Shown here: in pieces, positions 6,993 through 16,220 of the stretch | Layout of the letters: each line of letters opens with the position of its first letter | Numbering within the stretch: position 1 is the first letter of the stretch | Source of the DNA: Campylobacter jejuni | GTDB lineage: Bacteria; Campylobacterota; Campylobacteria; Campylobacterales; Campylobacteraceae | Assembly (NCBI RefSeq): GCF_002179635.1 | Contig: NZ_NFOE01000074.1 | Location: 1 to 64,000, forward strand | Length of the DNA stretch: 64,000 nucleotides | Direction of reading: 5' to 3' | Program-made: the position numbers and the translations under genes | Notes under the pieces: model-generated | The model's database searches: none | Told to the model about the DNA's origin: nothing | Seen by the model: only the letters and a program-made list of their open reading frames with translations

Positions 6993-8434
6993 TTAATATT
7001 ATTTATGATTTTCATGCAATTAGTGTAAATTTCTTTATTATCTATTATTAATATAAATAATTTTTTTCTTACTCTACTCATGGCTTGGAATAAAGTTTCT
7101 ATTGGATTATAATATGTACTTATTCTATAATCTAACTTATTGTCATTGTAATAAAAGTATTTATCTATAACAACAAGTATATTGTTATATTCTTGTCCTA
7201 TAGATTTATGAGCACTCATATCGGAATTGAAAACTATATCGTCTAGTGTTTCTCTTCGACGTACACTATTTGTTAGGTAAATATGATTATAATTTTTTGT
7301 ATTTTTCAAATATTGTATATATTTATTAGCACTATCTATATTTTCTTCATAATGAATTGTAATATTATTATAATTATAATTTTTATTCTTATATTTATTG
7401 ATTTTGTTCAAATCAAATATTTGATATATAAAAGAAGCTATTTCTTCATTATGTCTTATTTTTTTACTTAATTTATATTTTATATTCGAAATATTTTTGA
7501 TTTTATCTACGGTTTTTTTAGCATCGTTGAAACTATTTAGCTTTTGATTTTCATCATGTGAAAATATAATTATTTTTTCTGTAGATATAAAATTATCAAC
7601 TTGATTTAAACTTATTCTTTGAGATTCATCAATAATAATAATATCATAACTTTTTATACATTCTTTGTTAAACTCTTTAATTGATATGATATTCCAACCG
7701 TTTTCTTTTAATTTTTGTATTCCCTCGTTTGATTGAGCACAATGTACAATACAATTATTTTGTAAGTTTTTTGCTATGTCGTATATAAGAAGTGTTTTTC
7801 CTGTCCCAGCTACCCCTTCTATTGAGAAAATTTTATTATTTCTAATTTTTTTTAATAAGTCGGTTTTGATTTCTTCTTGCTGTTGAGTTAGGTAATATTT
7901 ATCATTTAAAAAACTAGTGGTATTATTGAATGGGGAGATTAAAAAATTAAGCGGAGAAAACAAAGCGTCCAAATGTTCAGCGTAATCTTTAATTTCACCA
8001 AGATTTAATATTAATAAATCTATTGTATAAACTTTCAAACGGCTATTTTCTAATATATATATTAAATCCTTATGTTTTATATATACGCAACAAATAATTT
8101 TTTTATTAAGCATTGTTAAATAATAATAGTTTCTTTTCAATTGAAGTAGAATTTTATTTTCATCTGTAAATTCAGATTTTAGTTCAATGTTGATAATTGT
8201 ATTTTCTCCAACTCTTAACAAATCAAATTCTTTTTCTATATGAGGTAGCTTATAGCCAATATAATAGTTTTCAAATATATTTTGCTCTTTTATATTTTGG
8301 TTCTTTAAAAGCTCACAAAAGCTTAATAAAGTTTCCAACTCATATTGTTTTAATGTTAGCTTTAAAAGTTTTATGATAAAATTGTAGTCATTATTGCTTT
8401 TACAAAAGTTATATATAGTTAATATATTAAACAT
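6989..8434 (-). CDS. PD-(D/E)XK-like nuclease fused to an SF1 helicase-like ATPase (DUF2075-like), candidate defence gene
   Basis: A 481-residue protein, not recognised as a named gene. The N-terminal region has EFDLL near 69-73 and IELK at 83-86 (Asp71, Glu84, Lys86), the pattern of a PD-(D/E)XK/NERD-type nuclease. Next come Walker A GVAGTGKT (207-214), Walker B IIIIDESQR (265-273), SHDENQ (292-297), Arg327 in KKIRHNEE, GQEYNNILVVID (413-424) and the arginine-finger motif AMSRVRKK (451-458) of UvrD/DUF2075-like ATPases. It is much richer in A+T than its neighbours and reads against the capsule operon between hddC and kpsC. Both points suggest horizontal acquisition. Role in phage defence is inference. 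Confidence 0.75.
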   Translation of the reverse strand: MFNILTIYNFCKSNNDYNFIIKLLKLTLKQYELETLLSFCELLKNQNIKEQNIFENYYIGYKLPHIEKEFDLLRVGENTIINIELKSEFTDENKILLQLKRNYYYLTMLNKKIICCVYIKHKDLIYILENSRLKVYTIDLLILNLGEIKDYAEHLDALFSPLNFLISPFNNTTSFLNDKYYLTQQQEEIKTDLLKKIRNNKIFSIEGVAGTGKTLLIYDIAKNLQNNCIVHCAQSNEGIQKLKENGWNIISIKEFNKECIKSYDIIIIDESQRISLNQVDNFISTEKIIIFSHDENQKLNSFNDAKKTVDKIKNISNIKYKLSKKIRHNEEIASFIYQIFDLNKINKYKNKNYNYNNITIHYEENIDSANKYIQYLKNTKNYNHIYLTNSVRRRETLDDIVFNSDMSAHKSIGQEYNNILVVIDKYFYYNDNKLDYRISTYYNPIETLFQAMSRVRKKLFILIIDNKEIYTNCMKIINNIN

Positions 8435-8481
8435 TTATCCTCCTTGTAAAGATGATATATTATAAATTTTAAAGAATTTTC

Positions 8482-10509
8482 ATGAAGAATTATACCACAT
8501 CTAAAAAATTAAAAGAAAATGTTAAAAACTTTTATAAGATATCTTTATATCATACCTACAAAAACATCACAAAAGAAGATGTTTTTGTAGGTTGGGGTAG
8601 AAAAAAGTCGGGTTTAAAAGCTATAGAGTTAGCAAAAAAACATAATGTAAAATTTTTGCTTTTAGAGGATGGTTTTTTACGCTCATTAAATTTAGGTGTA
8701 GAAAATAGTCCAAGTTTTTCTATCGTCAAAGACGATATAGGAATTTATTACGATGCGACTGCACCATCTAAACTTGAAAATATTTTAAATACTTATAAAT
8801 TTAGCTCTAAAGAACTAGAGGAAGCAAAAAAAGCCATAGAGCTTATAAAAAAAGAAAAACTTAGTAAGTATAATAATAATCTTTGCGTGTCAAAAGAGCT
8901 TTTTAGCGCTAATGAAGAACGCGTATTAATCATCACTCAAGTAGCAAACGATGCTTCTCTTAAATTTGGCCTAGCTGATAGTTTTTCAACTCAAGATATC
9001 ATAAATGATGCTATCAAAGAAAATCCAAATGCTAAAATATACATTAAAATTCATCCTGATGTATTAAGTGGTAAAAAACAAAGTGATTTTGATGTACAAG
9101 ATTTACCAAGTAAATGTGTAATTATAAAAGAAAATTATAATCCCATAGAATTATTAAGTCATTTTAAGAAAGTCTATACTAAAACTTCTGGTATGGGTTT
9201 TGAAGCTTTGATGGTGGGGTTAGAGTGTGTTTGTTATGGTATGCCTTTTTATGCTGGCTGGGGTTTAACCCAAGATAAGTTAGAGTGTAAAAGAAGGTTT
9301 AAAAAAAGAAAACTAGAAGAGGTTTTTTATGCTGCTTATATTTTATATAGTGAGTATTTTAATCCTTATTTAAATCAAAAAAGCGATATTTTTGACACTA
9401 TTTATACTCTAGCAAAATATAAAAAGATAGAACAAGCTAATTCTAATACTTTGTATTTTTTAGGTTTTACTTTATGGAAGCGTTGGTTTATGAAGCCATT
9501 TTTTAAAGCCAAGAATAATAAAATCATTTTTTTAAACTCACTTGATGATCTTTATAAAGCGAATTTAAACCCTGAAGATAAAATTTTCATTTGGGGTAAA
9601 AAGTATGATAAAGCTTTGCTAGCTAAAGATTTTAATAATGAAATTTTCTTAGTAGAAGATGGCTTTTTACGCTCTGTTTTTTTAGGTTCGGATCTCACAC
9701 GCCCTTTTTCTTTGATAGTAGATAGTAAAGGTTTGTATGTTGATTCAAGTAAACCAAGTGATTTAGAAGATATTTTGCAAAATCACATTTTTGATGAGAG
9801 TTTAAAACAAAGAGCTAAAAAACTCATCACTACCATCACACAGAATAAATTTTCAAAATACAATGGCCTAAAGCATGAAAAATTAAATTTTAATACAAAC
9901 AAAAAAGTGATTTTAATCCCTGCTCAAGTAGAAGATGATGCTTCTATGATCTTAGGTGGAGCAGGCTTTGATACCTTAAAACTTTTACAAAGCGTAAGAA
10001 AGGCAGATAAAAATGCCTTTATAGTTTTTAAACCTCACCCTGATGTTTTAAGTGGCAACCGCAAAGGTTTAAAAGATAAAAGCATTATTTTAAAATATTG
10101 TGATGAGATTATAGAAAATGTCAGCATAGATAGTGCTATAAATGCTTGTGATGAGGTGCATACTATAACCTCTACAAGTGGTTTTGATGCTCTTTTGCGT
10201 GGTAAAAAAGTAGTGGTGTATGGCAAGCCTTTTTATGCAGGTTGGGGTTTGACAAGCGATTTACATGAAATTTCAAGACGCACAAGAGTGCTTAGTTTAG
10301 AAGAACTTGTTGCTGGTGTTTTGATCCTTTATCCAAGATACATCCATCCAAAAAGTAAAAATTTATGTGAAGTTGAGCTTGCTTTAGATATAATGTTAAA
10401 AATGCAAAAAGATTATTTTTCTAAATTTTATTTGCGTTGGTTTATGGATATAAGAATTTATATATTAAGAAAAATAAGAAGATTGATAGAATTTATTTTG
10501 ATTAGATGA
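8482..10509 (+). CDS. kpsC: Capsule lipid-linker Kdo transferase KpsC
   Basis: A 675-residue cytoplasmic/peripheral enzyme that builds the beta-Kdo linker on phosphatidylglycerol for group 2-type capsule export. Two homologous halves are visible. Each contains EDGFLRS, an ITQ/PAQVxxDAS segment, KIHPDVLSG or KPHPDVLSG, and PFYAGWGLT. This matches the two-transferase structure of KpsC. It overlaps kpsS by four bases (ATGA). The upstream RBS is weak (AAAGAA). A perfect 15-bp inverted repeat lies in codons 25-37. Confidence 0.94.
   Translation: MKNYTTSKKLKENVKNFYKISLYHTYKNITKEDVFVGWGRKKSGLKAIELAKKHNVKFLLLEDGFLRSLNLGVENSPSFSIVKDDIGIYYDATAPSKLENILNTYKFSSKELEEAKKAIELIKKEKLSKYNNNLCVSKELFSANEERVLIITQVANDASLKFGLADSFSTQDIINDAIKENPNAKIYIKIHPDVLSGKKQSDFDVQDLPSKCVIIKENYNPIELLSHFKKVYTKTSGMGFEALMVGLECVCYGMPFYAGWGLTQDKLECKRRFKKRKLEEVFYAAYILYSEYFNPYLNQKSDIFDTIYTLAKYKKIEQANSNTLYFLGFTLWKRWFMKPFFKAKNNKIIFLNSLDDLYKANLNPEDKIFIWGKKYDKALLAKDFNNEIFLVEDGFLRSVFLGSDLTRPFSLIVDSKGLYVDSSKPSDLEDILQNHIFDESLKQRAKKLITTITQNKFSKYNGLKHEKLNFNTNKKVILIPAQVEDDASMILGGAGFDTLKLLQSVRKADKNAFIVFKPHPDVLSGNRKGLKDKSIILKYCDEIIENVSIDSAINACDEVHTITSTSGFDALLRGKKVVVYGKPFYAGWGLTSDLHEISRRTRVLSLEELVAGVLILYPRYIHPKSKNLCEVELALDIMLKMQKDYFSKFYLRWFMDIRIYILRKIRRLIEFILIR
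8554..8592 (+). repeat. Perfect 15-bp inverted repeat inside kpsC
   Basis: The arms 8554-8568 and 8578-8592 are exact reverse complements, separated by nine bases. They encode part of the YKNITKEDVFVGWG stretch. In the mRNA this would be a stable hairpin about 70 bases after the start codon. No T-run follows, so it is not a standard terminator. Confidence 0.8.
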
Positions 10510-11684
10510 ATTTAAGTAAAAAGTTAAAAAAATTTTCTGGTAAAAATGTTTTATTGCTTCAAGGACCTGTGGGAGGGTTTTTTTATAAAATTGCTACAAA
10601 AATTCCAAAAGCTAAGGTTTATAAAGTAAATTTTAATGGTGGAGATTTTTTCTTTTACCCTTTTAAAAGCATTAATTACACTAAAAGCTTAGCCGAGCTT
10701 GAAGACTTTTATAAAAAGCTTTTTGAAGAAAAACAAATTCAGGTTATCATTATGTATAATGATTGTAGAAAAGTACATGAGATAGCCATTAATGTTGCTA
10801 AGCAAATGGGTATTGAAGTATGGATTTTTGAAGAAGGTTATATAAGACCAAACTTCATTACTTTTGAAAAAGATGGAGTGAATGCAAACTCCACTTTACC
10901 AAGAGAAAAAGAATTTTATCTAAGTCAGAAAAAATTTGATAAAGATTTTAAATTTAAAACTTTCTCAAGCACTTTTAAAAATATGGCTTTTGCTTCATTT
11001 TTATACTGGCTTTTTGCTTTTTTATTTTCTTGGTATTTTAATAATTCTTTACATCATAGAAGTTTAAAGCTATTTGACTTTTTACCTTGGCTTTGTTCAG
11101 TATATAGAAAAAACAAATACAAAATTACAGAAAAAAGTTTAAATGAAAAAATTCTTTCCCTAAAACAAAAGTATTTTTTAGCTATTTTGCAAGTACACAA
11201 TGATACTCAACTCTCCCATCATTATAAAAAAACTACAGAAAAATTTATAGAAGAAGTGATTATCTCTTTTGCTAATCATGCCAAAGCAAAGTCATACCTA
11301 GTTTTTAAACACCATCCTATGGACCGTGGTTATAGGGATTACACAAAACTTATAGAAGATTTGAGCTTAAAATACAATGTCGAGGGCAGAATTTTATATG
11401 TACATGACTTACACTTACCTACGCTCTTAATCAATGCAAGGGGTACTATAGTCATAAATAGCACAGTAGGATTTTCTGCTTTATATCACAATAGCCCTTT
11501 AAAAGTTATGGGAAAAGCTTTTTATGATATAGAAGGTTTGACTTATCAAAAAAGCTTGCATACCTTTTGGAAAGAGTGCAGGGCATATAAACCTGATGCT
11601 GTTTTACACGCTAAATTTAGAAATTATGTGATATATAAAACCCAAATCAATGGAAATTTTTTCAAAAATACTAGTTTAGATTAA
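10506..11684 (+). CDS. kpsS: Capsule Kdo transferase KpsS
   Basis: A 392-residue enzyme that adds the first Kdo to the lysophosphatidylglycerol anchor of the capsule, acting before KpsC. Family marks are LLLQGPVGGFF at the start, EEGYIRPN, the KHHPMDRGYRDY block and NSTVGFSAL. A hydrophobic stretch around FLYWLFAFLFSWYF near residue 170 may associate with the membrane. It is coupled to kpsC by a four-base overlap and converges on the SGNH-like gene with overlapping stops. Confidence 0.93.
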   Translation: MNLSKKLKKFSGKNVLLLQGPVGGFFYKIATKIPKAKVYKVNFNGGDFFFYPFKSINYTKSLAELEDFYKKLFEEKQIQVIIMYNDCRKVHEIAINVAKQMGIEVWIFEEGYIRPNFITFEKDGVNANSTLPREKEFYLSQKKFDKDFKFKTFSSTFKNMAFASFLYWLFAFLFSWYFNNSLHHRSLKLFDFLPWLCSVYRKNKYKITEKSLNEKILSLKQKYFLAILQVHNDTQLSHHYKKTTEKFIEEVIISFANHAKAKSYLVFKHHPMDRGYRDYTKLIEDLSLKYNVEGRILYVHDLHLPTLLINARGTIVINSTVGFSALYHNSPLKVMGKAFYDIEGLTYQKSLHTFWKECRAYKPDAVLHAKFRNYVIYKTQINGNFFKNTSLD

Positions 11685-13189
11685 ATTTTCTTTTTATAGT
11701 TTTTTGCAATTTTTTTCAGTTTAAAAGGTAAGCTTAAATAGCCTATTTTAAAAGGGGTTCTTGAAGCTTGCAAAAGTGCATTACCTAAAAGATAAGGCAA
11801 GTGTGTTTTGGCTATTTGAGCGTGTTTGTAGTCTGCATAGGCTTTTAGTGGTGGTAGATTTTTTTGATCTTTTTGATTTTTAAAATGCTCTTTTTTGACT
11901 TTTCTTAGTTCAAAGGGTATTTTAAAGCAATCCAAATAACTTTTGCTATTTTTCATGATAGCTTCCCCAAGTTTATAGCTTAATCTATCTTTTATCCTTA
12001 AACTAGCTCCATAAAGTTTATTATTTTGGTGGATGAATATTTCATATTCATTTTTTAAGCCTTTGTGATTTAAAAAACGCAAAAGATTATGATTTTGACT
12101 TTGTAAAAATGTTTGCATATCAAGTTTTTTTAGTTCATGGTATTCTAATGCTAATTCCTTATAAAATGCTATAGGTGGTATTAAAGAATCATGAGTATTT
12201 GTAAGATGAATTTTGCATTCATTTTTTTTATCATTATCATTTTCTAAAAGTAAAATTCCTATTAAGTCCACATAATCAAGCCTTGGTGTTTTTTCATTTG
12301 CTGTACTTAAACCAGAACTTTCCTCACTTTGCTTGATAATTTGCGTATTAACATATAAAAAGGTTTGCTCATCACAAATTGCTTTTTCATTTTGTATATC
12401 TTGAAAAGTATTGATAAGTCCAAAATTTTTTATTAATTTAAAAGATGAGTTTTCAATACTTATAGATGATATAGCATGGGTTGATGAGTTAGTGTGATTC
12501 CAAGTATGTATGCCTAAGATTTGATAGTCTTTTAACTCTTTTGGAAAAATAATTTTTTCATTAGCTTTAATCTTTGTAGTTTTTTCACAAAAAAATGAGT
12601 TTTTATGCTCTATTTTGGTTAAATTTGAAGGTGCAAAGATATGATATTTTCTTTTTGAGCAAATGATATTTTCTTTGGATTTTTTAAAGTTATGTAAATT
12701 TTTAACGATGTTTTTTCCAAGCTCTTGCATAGCTAGTGGCATAGGATGGAATTTATAGCTTTGATCAAAATCATAAAGATTATTTTTTTGGTAGTAAAAG
12801 TCTACATCGATTAGATTAAAACCATAATAAGCACAATTTTTCCTATGAGCTTCATTGATAGCTTTTGATTTATCATTACAAGCTGGTATGGGGAGTATAA
12901 GTACTATTGTAGTTTTATTTGCTTTGTAAAGTTCTTCGTAAAAATAATCAATATTTCTAAGTATAATATTTAAATTCATAGGACTTAGATAATCATTGAT
13001 ATTTGATTCGCTAATGAGAAAATCACTTTTGATTATAGTTTTTTCATGGCGTATTAACTCATAAAGATTTTGTAAAGAAGTGCTAAGCCCTAAAGCGTAA
13101 TTATGTAGTGTAATGTCTTTATTTTCAAGACCTATTCTAAGACCATTTTTAACTACACTATTGCTACCACCTAGTAAGATTACATTCAT
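11681..13189 (-). CDS. SGNH/GDSL-hydrolase-like protein of the capsule locus
   Basis: A 502-residue protein. The N-terminus LLGGSNSVVKNG resembles block I (Ser9) of SGNH hydrolases. SESNINDYL could supply the conserved Asn, and DQSYKFHPMPLAMQELG resembles the Asp/His block III. This suggests an esterase or O-acyl-transfer role on surface sugar, with about 170 residues of hydrolase fold and a long C-terminal part of unknown function. There is no signal peptide or clear membrane segment. It is expressed against kpsCS and divergently from the gene at 13351. The function is inferred from motifs and position. Confidence 0.65.
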   Translation of the reverse strand: MNVILLGGSNSVVKNGLRIGLENKDITLHNYALGLSTSLQNLYELIRHEKTIIKSDFLISESNINDYLSPMNLNIILRNIDYFYEELYKANKTTIVLILPIPACNDKSKAINEAHRKNCAYYGFNLIDVDFYYQKNNLYDFDQSYKFHPMPLAMQELGKNIVKNLHNFKKSKENIICSKRKYHIFAPSNLTKIEHKNSFFCEKTTKIKANEKIIFPKELKDYQILGIHTWNHTNSSTHAISSISIENSSFKLIKNFGLINTFQDIQNEKAICDEQTFLYVNTQIIKQSEESSGLSTANEKTPRLDYVDLIGILLLENDNDKKNECKIHLTNTHDSLIPPIAFYKELALEYHELKKLDMQTFLQSQNHNLLRFLNHKGLKNEYEIFIHQNNKLYGASLRIKDRLSYKLGEAIMKNSKSYLDCFKIPFELRKVKKEHFKNQKDQKNLPPLKAYADYKHAQIAKTHLPYLLGNALLQASRTPFKIGYLSLPFKLKKIAKNYKKKI

Positions 13190-13350
13190 AAGTTCTTTCT
13201 TGTTTATAAATTTTTATTTATTTTATAAAATATTTTTTAATGAATAATTTCAGAGTAAAAACCCCTCATTTTGCCTTTAAATAAGCATTTGACAAAGATA
13301 ACAACTTTAGCTATATTTTTAAATTCATTTTGAGTTTATTTGGGATTTTA

Positions 13351-14487
13351 ATGGATAAATTGTGTCAAAAAAGAGATGTTTTTTATATTGCTGGATATGA
13401 TCCTAGGGGTTATAGGCATTATTATACTATGTTTAAAAAAAATCTTGCCGCACAAAATGTTCTTTTAAAGTATGATTATACCTTATCAAAAAGTCAAGTC
13501 AAAGACAATGCTTATCCATTTTGGGAAATCCAAACTCCCCATACGCATACCCATTATACTTTTTTGAGCTGGAATGATATAGTGAAAAAAAATTGGTCAG
13601 AAGGCATCAAAGATGCTTTGAGTGATTGTTATAGTTTTTTTAGAATTTATACCATCACAGGACTTTTTTTAAAATTTGGTAAAGAATCCCCGCACCAACT
13701 TATCACAGGCTATTATCCATTTTTTTATGTACTTTTGAGTTTGATTTTTACTTTAGTTTGTGCTTTTGGAAGCTTGTTTTATTTGCAAAATTTTCATACT
13801 GTTTTGGGAATTTTGGTTTTTATTTTATCATTAGTATTTTTGCCAAAAATGCTTTATAAACTAGGCAAGAAATTAGCTGTTTTTTGGATAGCTAGAATTT
13901 GTTCTTTTTGTGCAAACTGGGAGAAAAATTCTCAAGGTGAATTTGAATTAAGAATGGATGATTTTGCTAGAGTTATTTTTGAAAAATTAAAAGAAAATGC
14001 AAATGATAAAAACTATGAGCTCATCTTAAGTACACATAGCGTGGGAACGGTGCTTTGTATAAATGTTTTAGCAAAAGTACTTAGAAAATGCGAAAAAGAA
14101 AATGTTTCTTTTAAAAATTTAAAGGTTTTAACTTTAGGTGAATGCATACCTTTAGTAAGCTATCAAAAAAAATCTTTTGAGTTTAGAAAAGATTTAGAGT
14201 ATTTAGGAAGTAAAAATTTAATATGGTATGATTTTACTTCTATTATCGATGGGGCTTGTTTTGCACAAGTTGATTTCATACGCACAAGCGGAGTAAAAGC
14301 ACAATTTAGTCCAAAATACCTTTCGGCTAAATTTCATACCTTATATAAAAGCAAAGATTATAAAAAAATCAAAAAAGATAAATACAAAGCACATTTTTTA
14401 TATTTATTTGCCACACAAATTCAAGGGGTGTATAACTTTTTTGAATTTATCATAGGTAAAAATAAACTAGAAGAGAAAATCAAATAG
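13351..14487 (+). CDS. Membrane-anchored alpha/beta-hydrolase-like protein (Cj1412-type)
   Basis: A 378-residue protein with two adjacent hydrophobic segments, VLLSLIFTLVCAFGSLFYL and VLGILVFILSLVFL, in its middle third. A later STHSVGTVL resembles the nucleophile elbow of serine hydrolases/lipases. It is the first of a three-gene set with a P450 and a small membrane protein, the same trio as Cj1412c-Cj1411c-Cj1410c next to the C. jejuni capsule locus. The ATG at 13351 (after GGGA) is preferred to the TTG at 13330. A link to lipid or capsule modification is inferred from context. Confidence 0.75.
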   Translation: MDKLCQKRDVFYIAGYDPRGYRHYYTMFKKNLAAQNVLLKYDYTLSKSQVKDNAYPFWEIQTPHTHTHYTFLSWNDIVKKNWSEGIKDALSDCYSFFRIYTITGLFLKFGKESPHQLITGYYPFFYVLLSLIFTLVCAFGSLFYLQNFHTVLGILVFILSLVFLPKMLYKLGKKLAVFWIARICSFCANWEKNSQGEFELRMDDFARVIFEKLKENANDKNYELILSTHSVGTVLCINVLAKVLRKCEKENVSFKNLKVLTLGECIPLVSYQKKSFEFRKDLEYLGSKNLIWYDFTSIIDGACFAQVDFIRTSGVKAQFSPKYLSAKFHTLYKSKDYKKIKKDKYKAHFLYLFATQIQGVYNFFEFIIGKNKLEEKIK

Positions 14488-14496
14488 GAGAAAAAC

Positions 14497-15870
14497 ATGG
14501 GTCAGTGTCCTTTTCATCCAAAGCCTTATAAAAATAAAGCTTCTACATTAACTACTTTTTTACTAAAAAGAAGATCATGGCTTGATGGACTTTATGAGCG
14601 AAGCTATAAGATGATGATGGGTAGAGTAAAAATGCCTGGATTTGATCTATATGTAGTAAATGATCCAAAAGAAGTTAGACGCATCATGGTAGATGAGGTT
14701 AGAGAATACCCAAAAAGCCAACTTTTACATGAACTTTTAGAGCCACTTTTAGGTATAAGCATTTTTACAACTAACGATAGAGTATGGGAAAAGCAAAGAG
14801 AGCTTTTAAGGCCTTCTTTTGAAATGACAAGGATTTCTAAGGTTTTTAATTTAATGAGTGAAGCAGCTTCTGATATGATGGCAAGATTTGCAAAATATGA
14901 AGATAAAGCAGTTATAGAAGTAGATGAAGCTATGACTTTTGTAACTGCAGATGTGATTTTTAGAACTATCATGTCATCAAAACTTAATGAGCAAAAAGGC
15001 AAACTTGTTTTGGATGCTTTTGTAACTGTGCAAGAAGAAACAGTTAAAACAGCTATGCGAAGAATGTTTCGCTTTCCAACTTGGCTTTCAAATCTTTTAG
15101 GTGAGAGAAAAAGACTTAAAGCAGGGGGAGTTATACGCAAGGTTTTATCAGATATTATAAAACCAAGATATGATAATGCTATAAATGATCAAGGAAAATA
15201 TGAAGATATTTTATCATCATTGCTTATGGTAGTAGATGCAGATACTAATGAGAGATTTTCTTTTAATGAAATTTTAGACCAAGTTGCCATGCTTTTCTTG
15301 GCAGGCCATGAAACTACTGCAAGCTCGCTAACTTGGACGCTATATATTTTAAGTATTTCTCCAGATGAGCAACAAAAAGCTTATGAAGAAATCATGCAAG
15401 TTGCGGGTGATGAGGAGTTTAAAATAGAGCATATTAGAGCAATGAAATATCTTACAAATGTGTTTAAAGAAAGCTTGAGGCTTTATCCACCAGTTGGCTT
15501 TTTCGCTAGAGAAGCAAGAAATGATAACAAAATGAGAGATAAGCTCATCAAAAAAGGCTCAGGTGTAGTGGTAGCTCCATGGCTTATCCATAGACATGAT
15601 AGTTTTTGGGAAAATCCACATGAGTTTGATCCAAGTCGCCATGAAGATAAAAGCAAGATTAAAAAAGACACTTATATGCCTTTTGGTATGGGAGAGCGTG
15701 TGTGTATAGGGCAGGGCTTTGCTATGCAAGAGGCTGTTTTGATTTTAGCTAATATTTTAAGGACTTATAAGTTAGAATTAGAAGAAAATTTCGTGCCTGA
15801 TATTGTAGGAAGACTTACTATAAGATCGGCAAATGGTATGAATATAAGATTTATAAAAAGGCAAAAATGA
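14497..15870 (+). CDS. Cytochrome P450 (CYP172-type)
   Basis: A 457-residue P450, of normal bacterial length. It has the I-helix AGHETTASS, ESLRLYPP (ExxR) and the haem loop FGMGERVCIG at 396-405 with Cys403 as the axial thiolate. There is no N-terminal anchor, so it is probably soluble. A strong AGGAG precedes the ATG. It is close to Cj1411c/CYP172 of C. jejuni, whose true substrate I do not know. Its place between a lipase-like gene and a small membrane protein, next to capsule export genes, suggests a lipid or surface-related substrate. No redox partner gene is nearby. Confidence 0.93.
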   Translation: MGQCPFHPKPYKNKASTLTTFLLKRRSWLDGLYERSYKMMMGRVKMPGFDLYVVNDPKEVRRIMVDEVREYPKSQLLHELLEPLLGISIFTTNDRVWEKQRELLRPSFEMTRISKVFNLMSEAASDMMARFAKYEDKAVIEVDEAMTFVTADVIFRTIMSSKLNEQKGKLVLDAFVTVQEETVKTAMRRMFRFPTWLSNLLGERKRLKAGGVIRKVLSDIIKPRYDNAINDQGKYEDILSSLLMVVDADTNERFSFNEILDQVAMLFLAGHETTASSLTWTLYILSISPDEQQKAYEEIMQVAGDEEFKIEHIRAMKYLTNVFKESLRLYPPVGFFAREARNDNKMRDKLIKKGSGVVVAPWLIHRHDSFWENPHEFDPSRHEDKSKIKKDTYMPFGMGERVCIGQGFAMQEAVLILANILRTYKLELEENFVPDIVGRLTIRSANGMNIRFIKRQK

Positions 15871-16220
15871 AAGAAAAATTAGCAGGAACTATACTACTTT
15901 GTGCTATCGTTCCTTTGGCGGTGATTAGTTATCTTTTTATTGTTATAGTAGGTACTTTTGGCAATCCTGCTAGGGTTAGACAAGGTGTGAGAGCGCTTGA
16001 TCATTTTGTCAATGCTACTTTGTTTAATGGCTATGCTTGGGAGTCTTTATCATCTCATGCTTGGAGAGAACGCGATAAAAGATGGGCTAAAATAGTTATT
16101 AAAATCACAGATTTTTTTGATAAAAATCACTGCCAAAAGGCAAATAAAAGAGAACAACCTATAGTAGATTTAGTTTTAGAAAGAAAGCTTACCGAACAAA
16201 CCGTCGGCAAGCAGCTTTAA
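15867..16220 (+). CDS. Small membrane protein (Cj1410-type)
   Basis: A 117-residue protein with one strong N-terminal membrane segment (residues about 7-30, LAGTILLCAIVPLAVISYLFIV) and a basic C-terminal tail. It overlaps the P450 gene by four bases (ATGA), so the two are translated together. The HAWRERDKRWAK stretch is amphipathic. The function is unknown; it might anchor or serve the P450/hydrolase pair. It converges on nusA, the two stops overlapping. Confidence 0.8.
   Translation: MKEKLAGTILLCAIVPLAVISYLFIVIVGTFGNPARVRQGVRALDHFVNATLFNGYAWESLSSHAWRERDKRWAKIVIKITDFFDKNHCQKANKREQPIVDLVLERKLTEQTVGKQL
16187..16212. terminator. Hairpin at the convergent ends of the Cj1410-like gene and nusA
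   Basis: The arms GCTTACCGA and TCGGCAAGC pair with one mismatch around an eight-base loop. The hairpin lies inside the end of the plus-strand gene, close to the nusA stop. T-rich sequence follows on the plus strand. It could act as a terminator in either direction; not verified. Confidence 0.35.

Noticed and set aside
7283-7471. Small plus-strand hydrophobic ORF
   Set aside because: It is the antisense of AT-rich codons in the nuclease-helicase gene, a composition artefact.
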